From the NCBI RefSeq assembly GCF_021556395.1, contig NZ_JAKGCS010000017.1, positions 124,001 to 188,000 on the forward strand: a stretch of 64,000 bases of DNA. The letters are read 5' to 3'. The position numbers and the translations under genes were made by a program. How positions within the stretch are numbered: position 1 is the stretch's first letter; every line of letters starts with the position of its first letter. This document shows positions 17,383 to 26,033 of the stretch, in pieces. The DNA comes from Acuticoccus kalidii. GTDB lineage: Bacteria > Pseudomonadota > Alphaproteobacteria > Rhizobiales > Amorphaceae. The notes under the pieces are model-generated. The model made no database searches. It saw only the letters and a program-made list of their open reading frames with translations, and was not told the origin of the DNA.

Positions 17383-19410
17383 ATGCGTCTCAGCGCTCAA
17401 ATTACGTTGGTTGCGATCATTTCGGTGGTCGGCGTCATCGCCGTGGCGTCCAACGCCCTCGTCACCGATTACACCATGTGGCGGGAAGCATCCGAGGCGC
17501 AGGAGCGCGTCGAACATGCCCCAACCTTCGCCGATCTCGTGCACGAGCTGCAGCAGGAGCGCGGCCTATCGGCGGGTTTTCTCGGCGCGGGATCGAAGAG
17601 GTTCGCCGATCTCCTCGCGATGAAGCGCCGCGACAGCGACGCCGCGATCGAGAGGCTTCGCGCCGCATTCCCCCATATCGAAGCCATGCACGCATCGCCC
17701 GGCGAAATCGGCGCGATCTCGGCGACGCTCGACCGACTTCCCGCGATGCGGCGAACGGTCTCCGACGGCGCCATTACGGTCGGCGACGCCGCTGCCTACT
17801 ATACCGGCCTCATCGGACAGCTTCTCGCCCAAGTGCACGGGCAGATGGATGGCGTCGCCGACGGGGCGACCGTCCGACAGTCCGTCCTCCTCGATTTCAT
17901 CCTGCGAGCCAAAGAGGCGGCCGGCCTCGAACGGGCGATGGGCGCGGCCGGTTTCGGCGCCGGCACCTTCGACGAGGCGATCTACACCCGCTTTGTCGGC
18001 CTCGGCGCCAAGCAGGACGCCTATCTCGAAGCCGCCCGCAATCTCGCGACGGCGGAGGAACGCGCCGTTATCGACCAAGCGCTCTCCGGCGTCGTCGTCG
18101 CCCAGGTCGAGGAGATGCGCGCCCTTGCCCGCGATAACCCGTTCGGCGGGTCGATCGCGAGCGTCGAGGGGCCGGAATGGTTCCGCGCCTCGACCGAGCG
18201 GATCGACCGGCTCAAGAGCATCGAGGACCATGCGATCGCCCGGTTTCTCGCCAGCGCACGCGCGTCGCAGGAGGCGATCTCCCGCCATTTCCTGATCACC
18301 GCGAGCATCGCCGCGATCGTCATCCTTCTCAACATCCTCATCTGCGGCCGTCTGGTGCGCAATCTGAAGCGGCCGATCCGTTCGATCCTCGAAAAGCTCC
18401 GCCGCGTCACCGAGGGGGAGATTTCACTTCAGATCACCGAAGCAGAGCGGACGGACGAGATCGGCGACATCGCCCGCGCCCTCGAGATCTTCCGGCGGAA
18501 CGAGGAGGAGCGGCTGCACCTCATCGAGGTCGCCCAGGAGACGCACGCCCAAGAGGTCGCGCGGGCGCAGCGCCTCGAGAAGGCGATCGACATCTTCCGC
18601 TCCCATGCCGAGAACACGCTCGTCGAAGTCGACCAGATGGCCGCCGGCCTGTCGAGCGTCGCGACCTCCCTCGCCGATGCCGTCGATGTCACCTCGCGCG
18701 GATCGAGCGAGGCGCAGGTATCGGCCACCCAAGCGACGCGATCGGTGCAGGATGTCGTCGCGGCCGTCGATCAGCTCCGCAGTTCAATCGCGGAAATCTC
18801 GAGCCGTGTCGACGCCTCGCAACGCGCGACGGACGAGGCAGCCAGCGCCGCATCGTCCGCCTCCTCGCGCATCACCGGCCTGTCGAGCTCGGCCCAGTCG
18901 ATCGGCACGGTGGCGACGATGATCGCCAAGATCGCCGCGCAAACGAACCTTCTCGCCCTCAATGCGACGATCGAAGCCGAACGCGCGGGCGCCGCCGGGC
19001 GCGGCTTCGCGGTGGTCGCTCACGAGGTGAAGGAGCTCGCCAACCAGACCGCCTCGGCGACCAGCGAGATCGCCAAGCAAATCAGCGACATTCAGCGCGA
19101 GACGAAAGCGGCGGTCAGCGGCATCGACGATATCCTCGCCCGGTTCGACGCCTTGAAGGCGTCCGCGCTCGGCATCGCATCGGTGATGGCGCAGCAGAGC
19201 GAGGCGACTCGGAGTATCGGCGCCGGCGTGCGGGCCGCGTCGGACGGCTCGCAATCAGCCAACGATCGGGTGGTGAAGCTCGTCGTCGCCGCGGAGCGCA
19301 CGTCGAGCGACGCCCATGAGGTCGGCACCGCATCCAGTCGGATGAACGCCGTGTCACTCCAGCTCCGCAGCGTCGTCACGAACTTTCTGCAGGACGTGCG
19401 CGCCGCCTGA
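17383..19410 (+). CDS. Methyl-accepting chemotaxis protein with NIT sensor domain
   Basis: 675 residues. A first membrane segment (about 4-24) is followed by a periplasmic nitrate/nitrite-sensing type NIT domain with its hallmark [14 protein letters not shown] near residue 57, a second membrane segment near 302-325, a HAMP domain (about 320-375) and a cytoplasmic MCP signalling region whose hairpin tip is at about 515-556 ([17 protein letters not shown]). It should signal to CheA/CheW. ATG at 17383 follows AAAGGCGG; upstream in-frame codons would give an arginine-rich extension unlike the family. It is divergent from the sugar transporter operon and shares its intergenic region. NIT domains were defined by nitrate/nitrite sensing, but the ligand here is unproven. 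Confidence 0.93.
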   Translation: MRLSAQITLVAIISVVGVIAVASNALVTDYTMWREASEAQERVEHAPTFADLVHELQQERGLSAGFLGAGSKRFADLLAMKRRDSDAAIERLRAAFPHIEAMHASPGEIGAISATLDRLPAMRRTVSDGAITVGDAAAYYTGLIGQLLAQVHGQMDGVADGATVRQSVLLDFILRAKEAAGLERAMGAAGFGAGTFDEAIYTRFVGLGAKQDAYLEAARNLATAEERAVIDQALSGVVVAQVEEMRALARDNPFGGSIASVEGPEWFRASTERIDRLKSIEDHAIARFLASARASQEAISRHFLITASIAAIVILLNILICGRLVRNLKRPIRSILEKLRRVTEGEISLQITEAERTDEIGDIARALEIFRRNEEERLHLIEVAQETHAQEVARAQRLEKAIDIFRSHAENTLVEVDQMAAGLSSVATSLADAVDVTSRGSSEAQVSATQATRSVQDVVAAVDQLRSSIAEISSRVDASQRATDEAASAASSASSRITGLSSSAQSIGTVATMIAKIAAQTNLLALNATIEAERAGAAGRGFAVVAHEVKELANQTASATSEIAKQISDIQRETKAAVSGIDDILARFDALKASALGIASVMAQQSEATRSIGAGVRAASDGSQSANDRVVKLVVAAERTSSDAHEVGTASSRMNAVSLQLRSVVTNFLQDVRAA

Positions 19411-19424
19411 GAGCAGCGGCGCGC
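19398..19424. terminator. Perfect 9-bp hairpin between convergent genes
   Basis: GCGCGCCGC and GCGGCGCGC at 19398-19406 and 19416-19424 pair exactly around a 9-nt loop that contains the chemoreceptor stop codon. It lies between two convergent genes only 21 nt apart. Four A follow on the plus strand, but there is no U-tract, so it may be a weak terminator or a 3'-end stabiliser. Confidence 0.45.
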
Positions 19425-19431
19425 AAAACGC

Positions 19432-20205
19432 TCAGAGGCTCACGGAGATCCCGCCGTCGACGAACAGCGTGTGCCCGTTGACGAAGCTCGACGCCGCCGA
19501 CGCCAGGAAGACGCACGCGCCGACGAGCTCCGGGAGCTGTCCCCAGCGCCCTTGCGGCGTGCGCTTGCAGAGCCAGGCGTTGAAGTCGGTGTCGGCGACC
19601 AGCGCGGCGTTGAGCGGCGTATCGAAATAACCGGGCGCGATCGCGTTCACATTGAGCCCATGCTTGGCCCAATCCGTCGCCATCCCCTTGGTGAGGTTCG
19701 AGACGGCGCCCTTCGAGGCCGTGTAGGGCGCAATCCCCGGCCGCGCGAGCGCCGACTGGACCGAGGCGATGTTGATGATCTTGCCCGCCCCGCGCGAAAT
19801 CATGTGCCGGGCCGCCGCTTGGCCGACATTGAAGACGCTCGACACGTTGGTGCGCATCAGCCGCTCGAACGCGTCCGCCTCGAACTCTTCGAGCGGACCG
19901 CGATGCTGCATTCCGGCATTGTTGACGAGAATGTCGATCGGCCCCGTCCCCGCCTCGTAGGCGTCGATCGCGGCACGCACCGCGCCATGGTCCGTTACGT
20001 CGAACGCGATGGCCGAGACCGTCGCCCCGCTCTGCCGCAGGCGATCCGCGGCCTCCGAGACGCGCGCCTCGTCGCGCCCGTTCAACACGATCGCCGCGCC
20101 CGCGGCCGCCATCCCCTCGGCGAGCGCATAGCCGATGCCTTGGCTCGAACCCGTGATCAAAGCGGTCTTGCCTGAAAGCGTGAAAAGTTCCGTTCCGGCG
20201 GCCAT
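19432..20205 (-). CDS. Short-chain dehydrogenase, gluconate 5-dehydrogenase-like
   Basis: 257 residues, classical SDR: TGSSQGIG near residue 19, NNAG in VNNAGMQHR, catalytic Ser in IASVQS, YTASK and the APGYFDTPL segment. The sequence style is that of gluconate 5-dehydrogenases and 3-oxoacyl-ACP reductase-like sugar dehydrogenases. ATG at 20205 has an excellent site (GAGGGAGGAGGCAGC). It is convergent with the chemoreceptor gene and separate from the transporter operon, but close enough to suggest a part in the same carbohydrate route. Gluconate as substrate is only a family-based guess. Confidence 0.85.
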   Translation of the reverse strand: MAAGTELFTLSGKTALITGSSQGIGYALAEGMAAAGAAIVLNGRDEARVSEAADRLRQSGATVSAIAFDVTDHGAVRAAIDAYEAGTGPIDILVNNAGMQHRGPLEEFEADAFERLMRTNVSSVFNVGQAAARHMISRGAGKIINIASVQSALARPGIAPYTASKGAVSNLTKGMATDWAKHGLNVNAIAPGYFDTPLNAALVADTDFNAWLCKRTPQGRWGQLPELVGACVFLASAASSFVNGHTLFVDGGISVSL

Positions 20206-20266
20206 GCTGCCTCCTCCCTCGTCATTTCTCGATGAGTATCGGGGCAAGGCGCGTGGCGCAAACGCT

Positions 20267-21535
20267 TCAACGAATGCCGAGCGCGCGGGCCCGTTCGTAA
20301 CGTGGCGGCGGTCCGTCGGCCGCGCCGGGCATCCCGACGGTGCCGCCGACGATGCGCGCCGCCATCGCTTCGGCCGCCCGCGCGGTCCCCTCGACCGAAT
20401 AGATCGTTCCGCGGACCTGGATGCTCGCGGCGAGCGCCTTGCGGAAATCACGGAAAAGGTCCGCATCCGGCGGTGTCGCCTCTCGCCAGAAGGCGTCGAG
20501 CGATCCCTGGAAGGTGAGGCCCGGAATGTCGTAGACGGCGGGCGACATCGCGAAGGTCGGCAGCCCGGCGGCGAGCGCATCGAGCGCCGCGCTGGAATTC
20601 ACCGTGACGAGCCCGGCCGCGTCGGCGCACCAGCGGTCCATCCCGAGCCCGTCGACGAACGCGACGCGATCGGCGATCCCAGCGGCGGCGGCAAGATCCG
20701 GCACACGCCGCGCCCAATCGACCGGCCCGAGATCGCCGGGATGCTTCTTGACGACGAGCCGCGCCCCCGCCGGACCATGCGCGGCGAAAGAGGCGAAGAC
20801 CTCGCCGAGCGCCTCGGTCATGTCGGAAAGCTGCGAGTTGGACCGGATCTGGAAATCGGTATCCGTCTGCATCGCGAAAAGGAAGAAAGGCGGTTTCAGC
20901 GCCTCGCGCACCGCCAGCGCCGCCGCGTCGCGCGCACCGCGATGGCCCTCGCGCCACAGGAAGCGCGCGTAGGCGACGAACGGATGATAAAGCCCGTGCG
21001 CGCGATAATGCGGATAGAGGAACCAGAGGAAGACGTTGGACAGATTGTTCTGGAGATCGTCGACCGTTTCGAGGCCCGCCTGACGCGGATAGCGCACGGC
21101 AGTGTCGACCTCGGGCGCCTCGGCGGCGATCCGGCGGATCGCATCGGGATCGGTCGGGAAGAGACTATCGACGGAATTGCCGTTCCGCTCCAGCGTCATC
21201 CAATCGGGACGCAGATAGCCGAGTTCGGTGACGAGGACGTCGATCCCCCTCGCCCGCGCCTCCTGCGCCGCCTCGAGATGATAGGGGCGGCGCTCGGAAT
21301 GCATCAGCACCGCCTCGATGCCGTGCCGATCCATGAACGCACCGACAAAGGCCGGCCAGTCGGCCTTGCGCCCCCGATAGGAGACGCCACGACGAAAGCC
21401 CCAGGCGACACGGTCGCCTGGGCACAGATTGATTCGATGGACGGTGACGCCCGCCGCTTCGAGGTGACCCGCGATGCGGCGATAGAGCGGCGACAGCGGT
21501 CCTTCCAGGAGAAGGACCGCTTCAGGCTTTTTCAG
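20267..21535 (-). CDS. KpsS-like capsular polysaccharide protein with a probable CTG start
   Basis: 422 residues when read from CTG at 21535. The body matches the Capsule_synth (KpsS/KpsC/LipB) family: LLLEGPLSPLYRRIAGHLE at the N-terminus, YRGRKADWPAF, TELGYLRPDW, VVKKHPGDLGPVDWA and VNSSAALDALAAGLPTF. Characterised KpsS proteins add Kdo to the phosphatidylglycerol anchor of capsules. The first ATG (21334) would remove 67 residues of conserved sequence; no ATG, GTG or TTG exists in frame above it before the family-specific start, whereas CTG at 21535 follows GGAGGCGAGG and overlaps the grpE stop as CTGA. Translational coupling to grpE is therefore likely. No KpsC, Wza-like or other capsule genes are adjacent. 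Confidence 0.8.
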   Translation of the reverse strand: MKKPEAVLLLEGPLSPLYRRIAGHLEAAGVTVHRINLCPGDRVAWGFRRGVSYRGRKADWPAFVGAFMDRHGIEAVLMHSERRPYHLEAAQEARARGIDVLVTELGYLRPDWMTLERNGNSVDSLFPTDPDAIRRIAAEAPEVDTAVRYPRQAGLETVDDLQNNLSNVFLWFLYPHYRAHGLYHPFVAYARFLWREGHRGARDAAALAVREALKPPFFLFAMQTDTDFQIRSNSQLSDMTEALGEVFASFAAHGPAGARLVVKKHPGDLGPVDWARRVPDLAAAAGIADRVAFVDGLGMDRWCADAAGLVTVNSSAALDALAAGLPTFAMSPAVYDIPGLTFQGSLDAFWREATPPDADLFRDFRKALAASIQVRGTIYSVEGTARAAEAMAARIVGGTVGMPGAADGPPPRYERARALGIR

Positions 21536-22200
21536 GCCTCGCCTCCGTCCGTGGCGTTCGCATCGTTCGCCGCCTTCGGCGCCTCGTTGGGCTTGGGACC
21601 GCCCTTCGACACGCCGACCATCGCCGGACGCAGCACGCGATCGCCGATCATCGCGCCGGTCTGCGCGACTTGCAGAACGGTGCCGGACGGAACGTCCGGA
21701 TTCTCGATCTCGTACATCGCCTGATGCTTGTTCGGATCGAACTTCTCACCGTTCGGCTCGATGACGGAAATGCCGTGCTTCTCGAACACGCTCGCAAGCT
21801 CGCGCTCGGTCATCCGAACGCCGTCGAGAAGGCCCTTCACTTCCGGCGGCAAATCGTCAGCGTTGAGGTTATCGACGCTTTGAAGTGCGCGCTGGAAGTT
21901 GTCGGACACGCTCAGAAGGTCGCGTGCGAAGCTCGTCACGGCGTACTGGCGTGCGTCCGAGAGGTCCCGCTGAGCGCGACGACGCACGTTCTCCGCCTCG
22001 GCGAGGGCCCGCAGCATGTGCTGCCGCATCTCCTCGCTCTCACGGCGGAGCTCGTCCATCGCCTCGGTGAAATGATCCGACGCCTCGCCCTCGGCGGAGG
22101 GACCGTTGGCCGCTTGGCCCATGATTTCCTCCGCCTCGGGAACCAGAGTGTCTTCGGCGCGTGCGCCTTTCGGTGCACCCGTCTTGTTCTCGTCTGCCAT
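21532..22200 (-). CDS. grpE: Nucleotide exchange factor GrpE
   Basis: 222 residues. An acidic N-terminal region is followed by the long GrpE helix (about 45-100) and the C-terminal beta-wing domain with the family signature region (VFEKHGISVIEPNGEKFDPNKHQAMYEI). It speeds ADP release from DnaK in the cytosol. Its stop overlaps the start of the KpsS-like gene, and trxA lies 14 nt upstream. In many relatives grpE sits beside hrcA; here it is joined to the trxA-addAB group instead. Confidence 0.97.
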   Translation of the reverse strand: MADENKTGAPKGARAEDTLVPEAEEIMGQAANGPSAEGEASDHFTEAMDELRRESEEMRQHMLRALAEAENVRRRAQRDLSDARQYAVTSFARDLLSVSDNFQRALQSVDNLNADDLPPEVKGLLDGVRMTERELASVFEKHGISVIEPNGEKFDPNKHQAMYEIENPDVPSGTVLQVAQTGAMIGDRVLRPAMVGVSKGGPKPNEAPKAANDANATDGGEA

Positions 22201-22214
22201 GCCCGCCCCTGCGG

Positions 22215-22535
22215 TTAGATCGACGAATTGATCCAGTCGACGAGCTTGCCCTTAGGCGCCGCTCCGACTTGGGTCGAGGTCGGCTCGCCATTTTTGAACA
22301 TGATGAGCGTCGGAATCGAGCGGACGCCGTACTTCATGGCGATCGATTGATTCTCGTCGACGTTCAGCTTGGCGATCTTCACCTTGCCGTCCATCTCGCT
22401 CGCGATTTCCTCGAGAGCCGGGGCGATCATCTTACAGGGGCCGCACCATTCGGCCCAAAAGTCGACCACGACAGGCTCGGAGGAGTTGATGACGTCGTCC
22501 GTGAACGACGCGTCGGTAACGGTGGAGGGAGACAT
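22215..22535 (-). CDS. trxA: Thioredoxin
   Basis: 106 residues, full-length thioredoxin with the active site W30-C-G-P-C34 and the cis-proline loop [10 protein letters not shown]. It reduces protein disulphides in the cytosol using thioredoxin reductase. It follows addA by 63 nt on the same strand, the usual order in Rhizobiales, and precedes grpE. Confidence 0.98.
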   Translation of the reverse strand: MSPSTVTDASFTDDVINSSEPVVVDFWAEWCGPCKMIAPALEEIASEMDGKVKIAKLNVDENQSIAMKYGVRSIPTLIMFKNGEPTSTQVGAAPKGKLVDWINSSI

Positions 22536-22598
22536 GCCTCACCTTTGGCTGGCTGTGTCGGAAATGTTGATGGTACGTATGGACGGCCTGCCAAAGCG

Positions 22599-25500
22599 TC
22601 AAGCTGCGAGGCCACCGCGCACGACCTCGGCGGCGACGAGCGCCCCGTCCATCGGCATGAAAAGGGGCCGTGCGGTCCAAATGATCGCGGTGGAAACTTC
22701 GTATCCCGGCATCATCGCCGCGACGAGCGCGCGGTAGATGCCGAGCTGCGTTCGGTAGGCGTCCGGCGCCGACTCCGGCGTTGCCGGAACGACACGGTCG
22801 GTCTTGTAATCGATGATGAGGACGCGGCCGGGGCTCAATTGCAGCCGGTCGATACGCCCTGTCGCGCGACGGACCGTCCCATCCGCGAGCCGGACATCGC
22901 CCGTCACGTCGATCTCGCGCTTCACCACCCCTTCGCGCAACACGTCGAGATCGAGCACGGCACGCGCCTCGGCGACGATCCCCGCGACCGCATCGCCCGC
23001 GAGGGCCGGATAGGACGCTGCGACGAACGCGCCCATCGCCTCGTCCGCCTCCTCCCGTTCGAGGAGGGCGTGGAGCACAGAGCCGAAATCGGCGGCGCCC
23101 AGCGGTCGGCGCTCCACATCGGCGGGCCCGGCGGCGATGACGTGTTCGCCGGCCGACGGGGCGATCGGCTCGGGCGCGCCCGGCACGTGACCGGCCGGCA
23201 TCGAGAGCCAGTCGGGCGGCGATGCGGGTTCCGCCGCCGGCGGCGCCGGCTCAGCCGAAGCCGCCGGCAGCGGCGCGCCACCGGGACGCCGCCAGCGCAG
23301 CATCTGGCCTTCCGGCGTATCGATCGCCTCCGCCTCGCTGGCGAGCGCGTCGCTCACGATCCGGTGCCACATGTCCTCGCTGGGCGCGCGGGTCTTGTAG
23401 GATCCGCAGACCACGAGCTGCCGCTCCGCCCGCGTCATGCCGACATAAAGAAGGCGGTAATGCTCCTGGCGCTCGGCCTCCGTGCGAGCGGCGTGCAGCT
23501 CGGCGATCTTTTGCGGATGATGCTCCTTGGTCGGCGCGTAGACGAGAACGTCGCGCCCCTCCGCCTCGTCCTCCGCGCCGAGCGCGAGGCTGAGTTGCGC
23601 GCTCGACATGGCGTTCGGCTGCGGCAGCGGGATCATCGGCGCACCGAACCCTCCGCCGGTCGTCGCATTGCCGTTGTCGGCGAGGAACACCACCGGCGCT
23701 TCGAGGCCCTTGGAGCCGTGCGCCGTCATCACCCGCACCACGTTGGCCCGGCCGTCCGCCGTGCGGCTGAGCTGCTGCTTGGATTTTCCGACATTGATGA
23801 GGAACGTCTCGAGGGTCGGAATGCCGCGCCCCTCATAATCGAGCGCGAGGTCGAGAAAGGCGTCGAGAACGTCCTCCGCCTCGCTGCCCATACGGGCGGC
23901 GAAGTCGGCCCGCCGCCCCTCGCCGATGAGGATGCGGGCGAAGAGGTCGAACGGCCGCTCGGTGCGCGCCGCACGCCCCCAGGCGAGAAGCCGGGCGTGC
24001 GCCTCCCGCGCCGCCTGGTCCCCGTTCGCGAGCGCGGCGAGAAGCGAGCGCTCGCGGCCGTGGGCGACGGCAAAGAGCGCGTCCTCGTCGAAGCCGAAGA
24101 GCGGGCTCTTCAGAACCGCCGCAAGCGAGAGGTCGTCGGTGGAGATCAGCGCCCGCCCCAGCGCGAGCATGTCCTTCACGGCAATGTGCGCGGTGACGTC
24201 GAGCCGGTCGGAGCCCGCGGCGGGAATGCGTCGGCGCTTCAGCTCGCGGTTCATCAGCGTCGCGAACGGCTCGCGCTTGCGGGCGAGGATCATCACGTCG
24301 CCGGGCTCGATCGGCGGCCCGCCGCCGGGCCCCTTTACACACCACGCCTCGATCTGGTCGGCGATCGCGCGGACGAGCTTCATCATGCCGGAATCGTCGG
24401 CCGTATGGTCGAACGGCAGCTCCCAGGCGTCCGGCTTCTCCGAGACGCTGTCGGCAAAGAGCGGCCAGACGTCGACACCGCCCGGCCCCGGCCTCACCGG
24501 CAGATGCCGCACCGCGCCCGCCTCCGCCCCCACCGCGGCGGCGAGCGCGTCGACGCCGAACACCCGGTCGACCGCCGACAGCACTTCCGGGGCGGAGCGC
24601 ATCGAATGGGCAAGGTCCACCGCCTCGAAGGCGAGTCCCGCATCCGTCGCGATACGATGATAGGCGCGGCGCTTCTCGGCGAAGAGGTGCGGCGCGGCGC
24701 CCTGGAAGGAGTAGATCGACTGCTTCTCGTCGCCCACCACGAAGAGCGTGCGCTGGACCGGGCGCGCACCGTGGCCGGCGAAGAACTCCTCCGTCAGCGC
24801 GTCGACCATCTGCCATTGCGGGGGCGACGTGTCCTGTGCCTCGTCGACGAGCACATGATCGATCCCCTCGTCGAGTTTGAAGCGCACCCAGGCGGCGGCC
24901 GAACCGGAGCGAACGAGGTTCATCGCCCGCTCGATCTGGTCGTCATAGTCGATCAGCCCGCGCCGGCGCTTGTCCCGTTCGATGACGCCGAGAACCTCCC
25001 AGGCGAGCTGCACGAGTGGAACGGTCGCCGCGACGGCCTTGCGCGCCCGGTCCCGCTCCGCGCACGCCATGAGGCGGGCCTGCTCGGAGCGGATCCGCTC
25101 GTCGAGCCCGTCTTCGTCCGCGAGGATCGCCTTTGCGACCACCGTCTTGCGCGCCTCTCCCTTGCCGGTGAGGAAAATGCTCGCCCATTTCGCCGCCCGG
25201 TCGTCCGGGTCCTGCGTCTCCAGCATCTCGGTGAGACTGTCGGCGACGCCCGCCGACTGTTTTGCGGCGCGAATGCGGTCGATCAGGCGGCGGCAGTCCT
25301 CATCGTCGAAAAAAGGCGGCTCGTCCGGCAGGTCGTCGAGGCCGAGCGCGGCTTCGAGATCGGCCGTCAGCTTCGCCGTTCCCGCGCCATCGAGGAGCCA
25401 GGCCCTCAGCCGGCGCCGTTCGGAAAGCGCCGTGCGGATCGCCCCGCCGAGGCCCTGATCGGAGACGTGTGGCAACAGCGCCTCGACGGCGGCGGCGATC

Positions 25501-26033
25501 CGTCCGTCCGGCTCCTTGGTCGCCTTGCCGAGGACGGTGGCGATCGCGCGGTCGGTCATCTCCTCGCGCGTCGCGTCGTCGAGCACCTGGAACGCGCCGG
25601 ATATGTTGGCTTCCAGCGGAAACCGGCGAAGGAGGGCGGAGGCGAAGGCGTGAAGCGTCTGCACCTTGAGCCCGCCCGGCGTCTCGAGGGCCTCGGCGAA
25701 CAGCGTGCGGGCCCGCGCCGCGGCCGCCGCCGGGTCGGCGCCCGGCGCGAGGACGGCGATCCGTTCGGCGAGCGCATCGGCCGGCAGCGTCGCGAGGCGA
25801 GCGAGTTCGGAGAAGACGCGGCTCGCCATCTCCGCCGCCGCCGCATTGGTGTAGGTGAGGCACAAAATCGAGCGCGGCGCGACACCGGCGAGGAGAAGCC
25901 GGACGACCCGTTGGGCGAGGACATAGGTCTTCCCCGCCCCGGCATTCGCCGAGACCCAGACCGACGCCTCGGGGTTCGACGAGCGGCGCTGCGCGGCGTC
26001 TAGTTCGGGCGGGACCGTCAGCCGTTCTGCCAT
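22599..26033 (-). CDS. addA: Double-strand break repair helicase-nuclease AddA
   Basis: 1144 residues of the alphaproteobacterial AddA type. The UvrD-like helicase has Walker A ANAGAGKT near residue 29, Walker B with LVDEAQDTSPPQW near 397 and VMTAHGSKGLEAPVV; the C-terminal RecB-type nuclease shows GRIDRLQ and the catalytic IIDYKTDR. With AddB it resects double-strand DNA ends and loads RecA. Its start overlaps the end of addB by 16 nt, so the two are coupled. Confidence 0.97.
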   Translation of the reverse strand: MAERLTVPPELDAAQRRSSNPEASVWVSANAGAGKTYVLAQRVVRLLLAGVAPRSILCLTYTNAAAAEMASRVFSELARLATLPADALAERIAVLAPGADPAAAAARARTLFAEALETPGGLKVQTLHAFASALLRRFPLEANISGAFQVLDDATREEMTDRAIATVLGKATKEPDGRIAAAVEALLPHVSDQGLGGAIRTALSERRRLRAWLLDGAGTAKLTADLEAALGLDDLPDEPPFFDDEDCRRLIDRIRAAKQSAGVADSLTEMLETQDPDDRAAKWASIFLTGKGEARKTVVAKAILADEDGLDERIRSEQARLMACAERDRARKAVAATVPLVQLAWEVLGVIERDKRRRGLIDYDDQIERAMNLVRSGSAAAWVRFKLDEGIDHVLVDEAQDTSPPQWQMVDALTEEFFAGHGARPVQRTLFVVGDEKQSIYSFQGAAPHLFAEKRRAYHRIATDAGLAFEAVDLAHSMRSAPEVLSAVDRVFGVDALAAAVGAEAGAVRHLPVRPGPGGVDVWPLFADSVSEKPDAWELPFDHTADDSGMMKLVRAIADQIEAWCVKGPGGGPPIEPGDVMILARKREPFATLMNRELKRRRIPAAGSDRLDVTAHIAVKDMLALGRALISTDDLSLAAVLKSPLFGFDEDALFAVAHGRERSLLAALANGDQAAREAHARLLAWGRAARTERPFDLFARILIGEGRRADFAARMGSEAEDVLDAFLDLALDYEGRGIPTLETFLINVGKSKQQLSRTADGRANVVRVMTAHGSKGLEAPVVFLADNGNATTGGGFGAPMIPLPQPNAMSSAQLSLALGAEDEAEGRDVLVYAPTKEHHPQKIAELHAARTEAERQEHYRLLYVGMTRAERQLVVCGSYKTRAPSEDMWHRIVSDALASEAEAIDTPEGQMLRWRRPGGAPLPAASAEPAPPAAEPASPPDWLSMPAGHVPGAPEPIAPSAGEHVIAAGPADVERRPLGAADFGSVLHALLEREEADEAMGAFVAASYPALAGDAVAGIVAEARAVLDLDVLREGVVKREIDVTGDVRLADGTVRRATGRIDRLQLSPGRVLIIDYKTDRVVPATPESAPDAYRTQLGIYRALVAAMMPGYEVSTAIIWTARPLFMPMDGALVAAEVVRGGLAA

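Noticed and set aside
20267-21535. Frameshift or 5' truncation of the KpsS-like gene
   Set aside because: Continuous family-like sequence in one frame reaches a CTG with a ribosome site at the grpE stop, so a rare start explains it better than damage.
22161-26003. A 1280-codon open frame on the plus strand
   Set aside because: It is the antisense shadow of addA, trxA and grpE; the minus strand carries clear helicase, thioredoxin and GrpE motifs.
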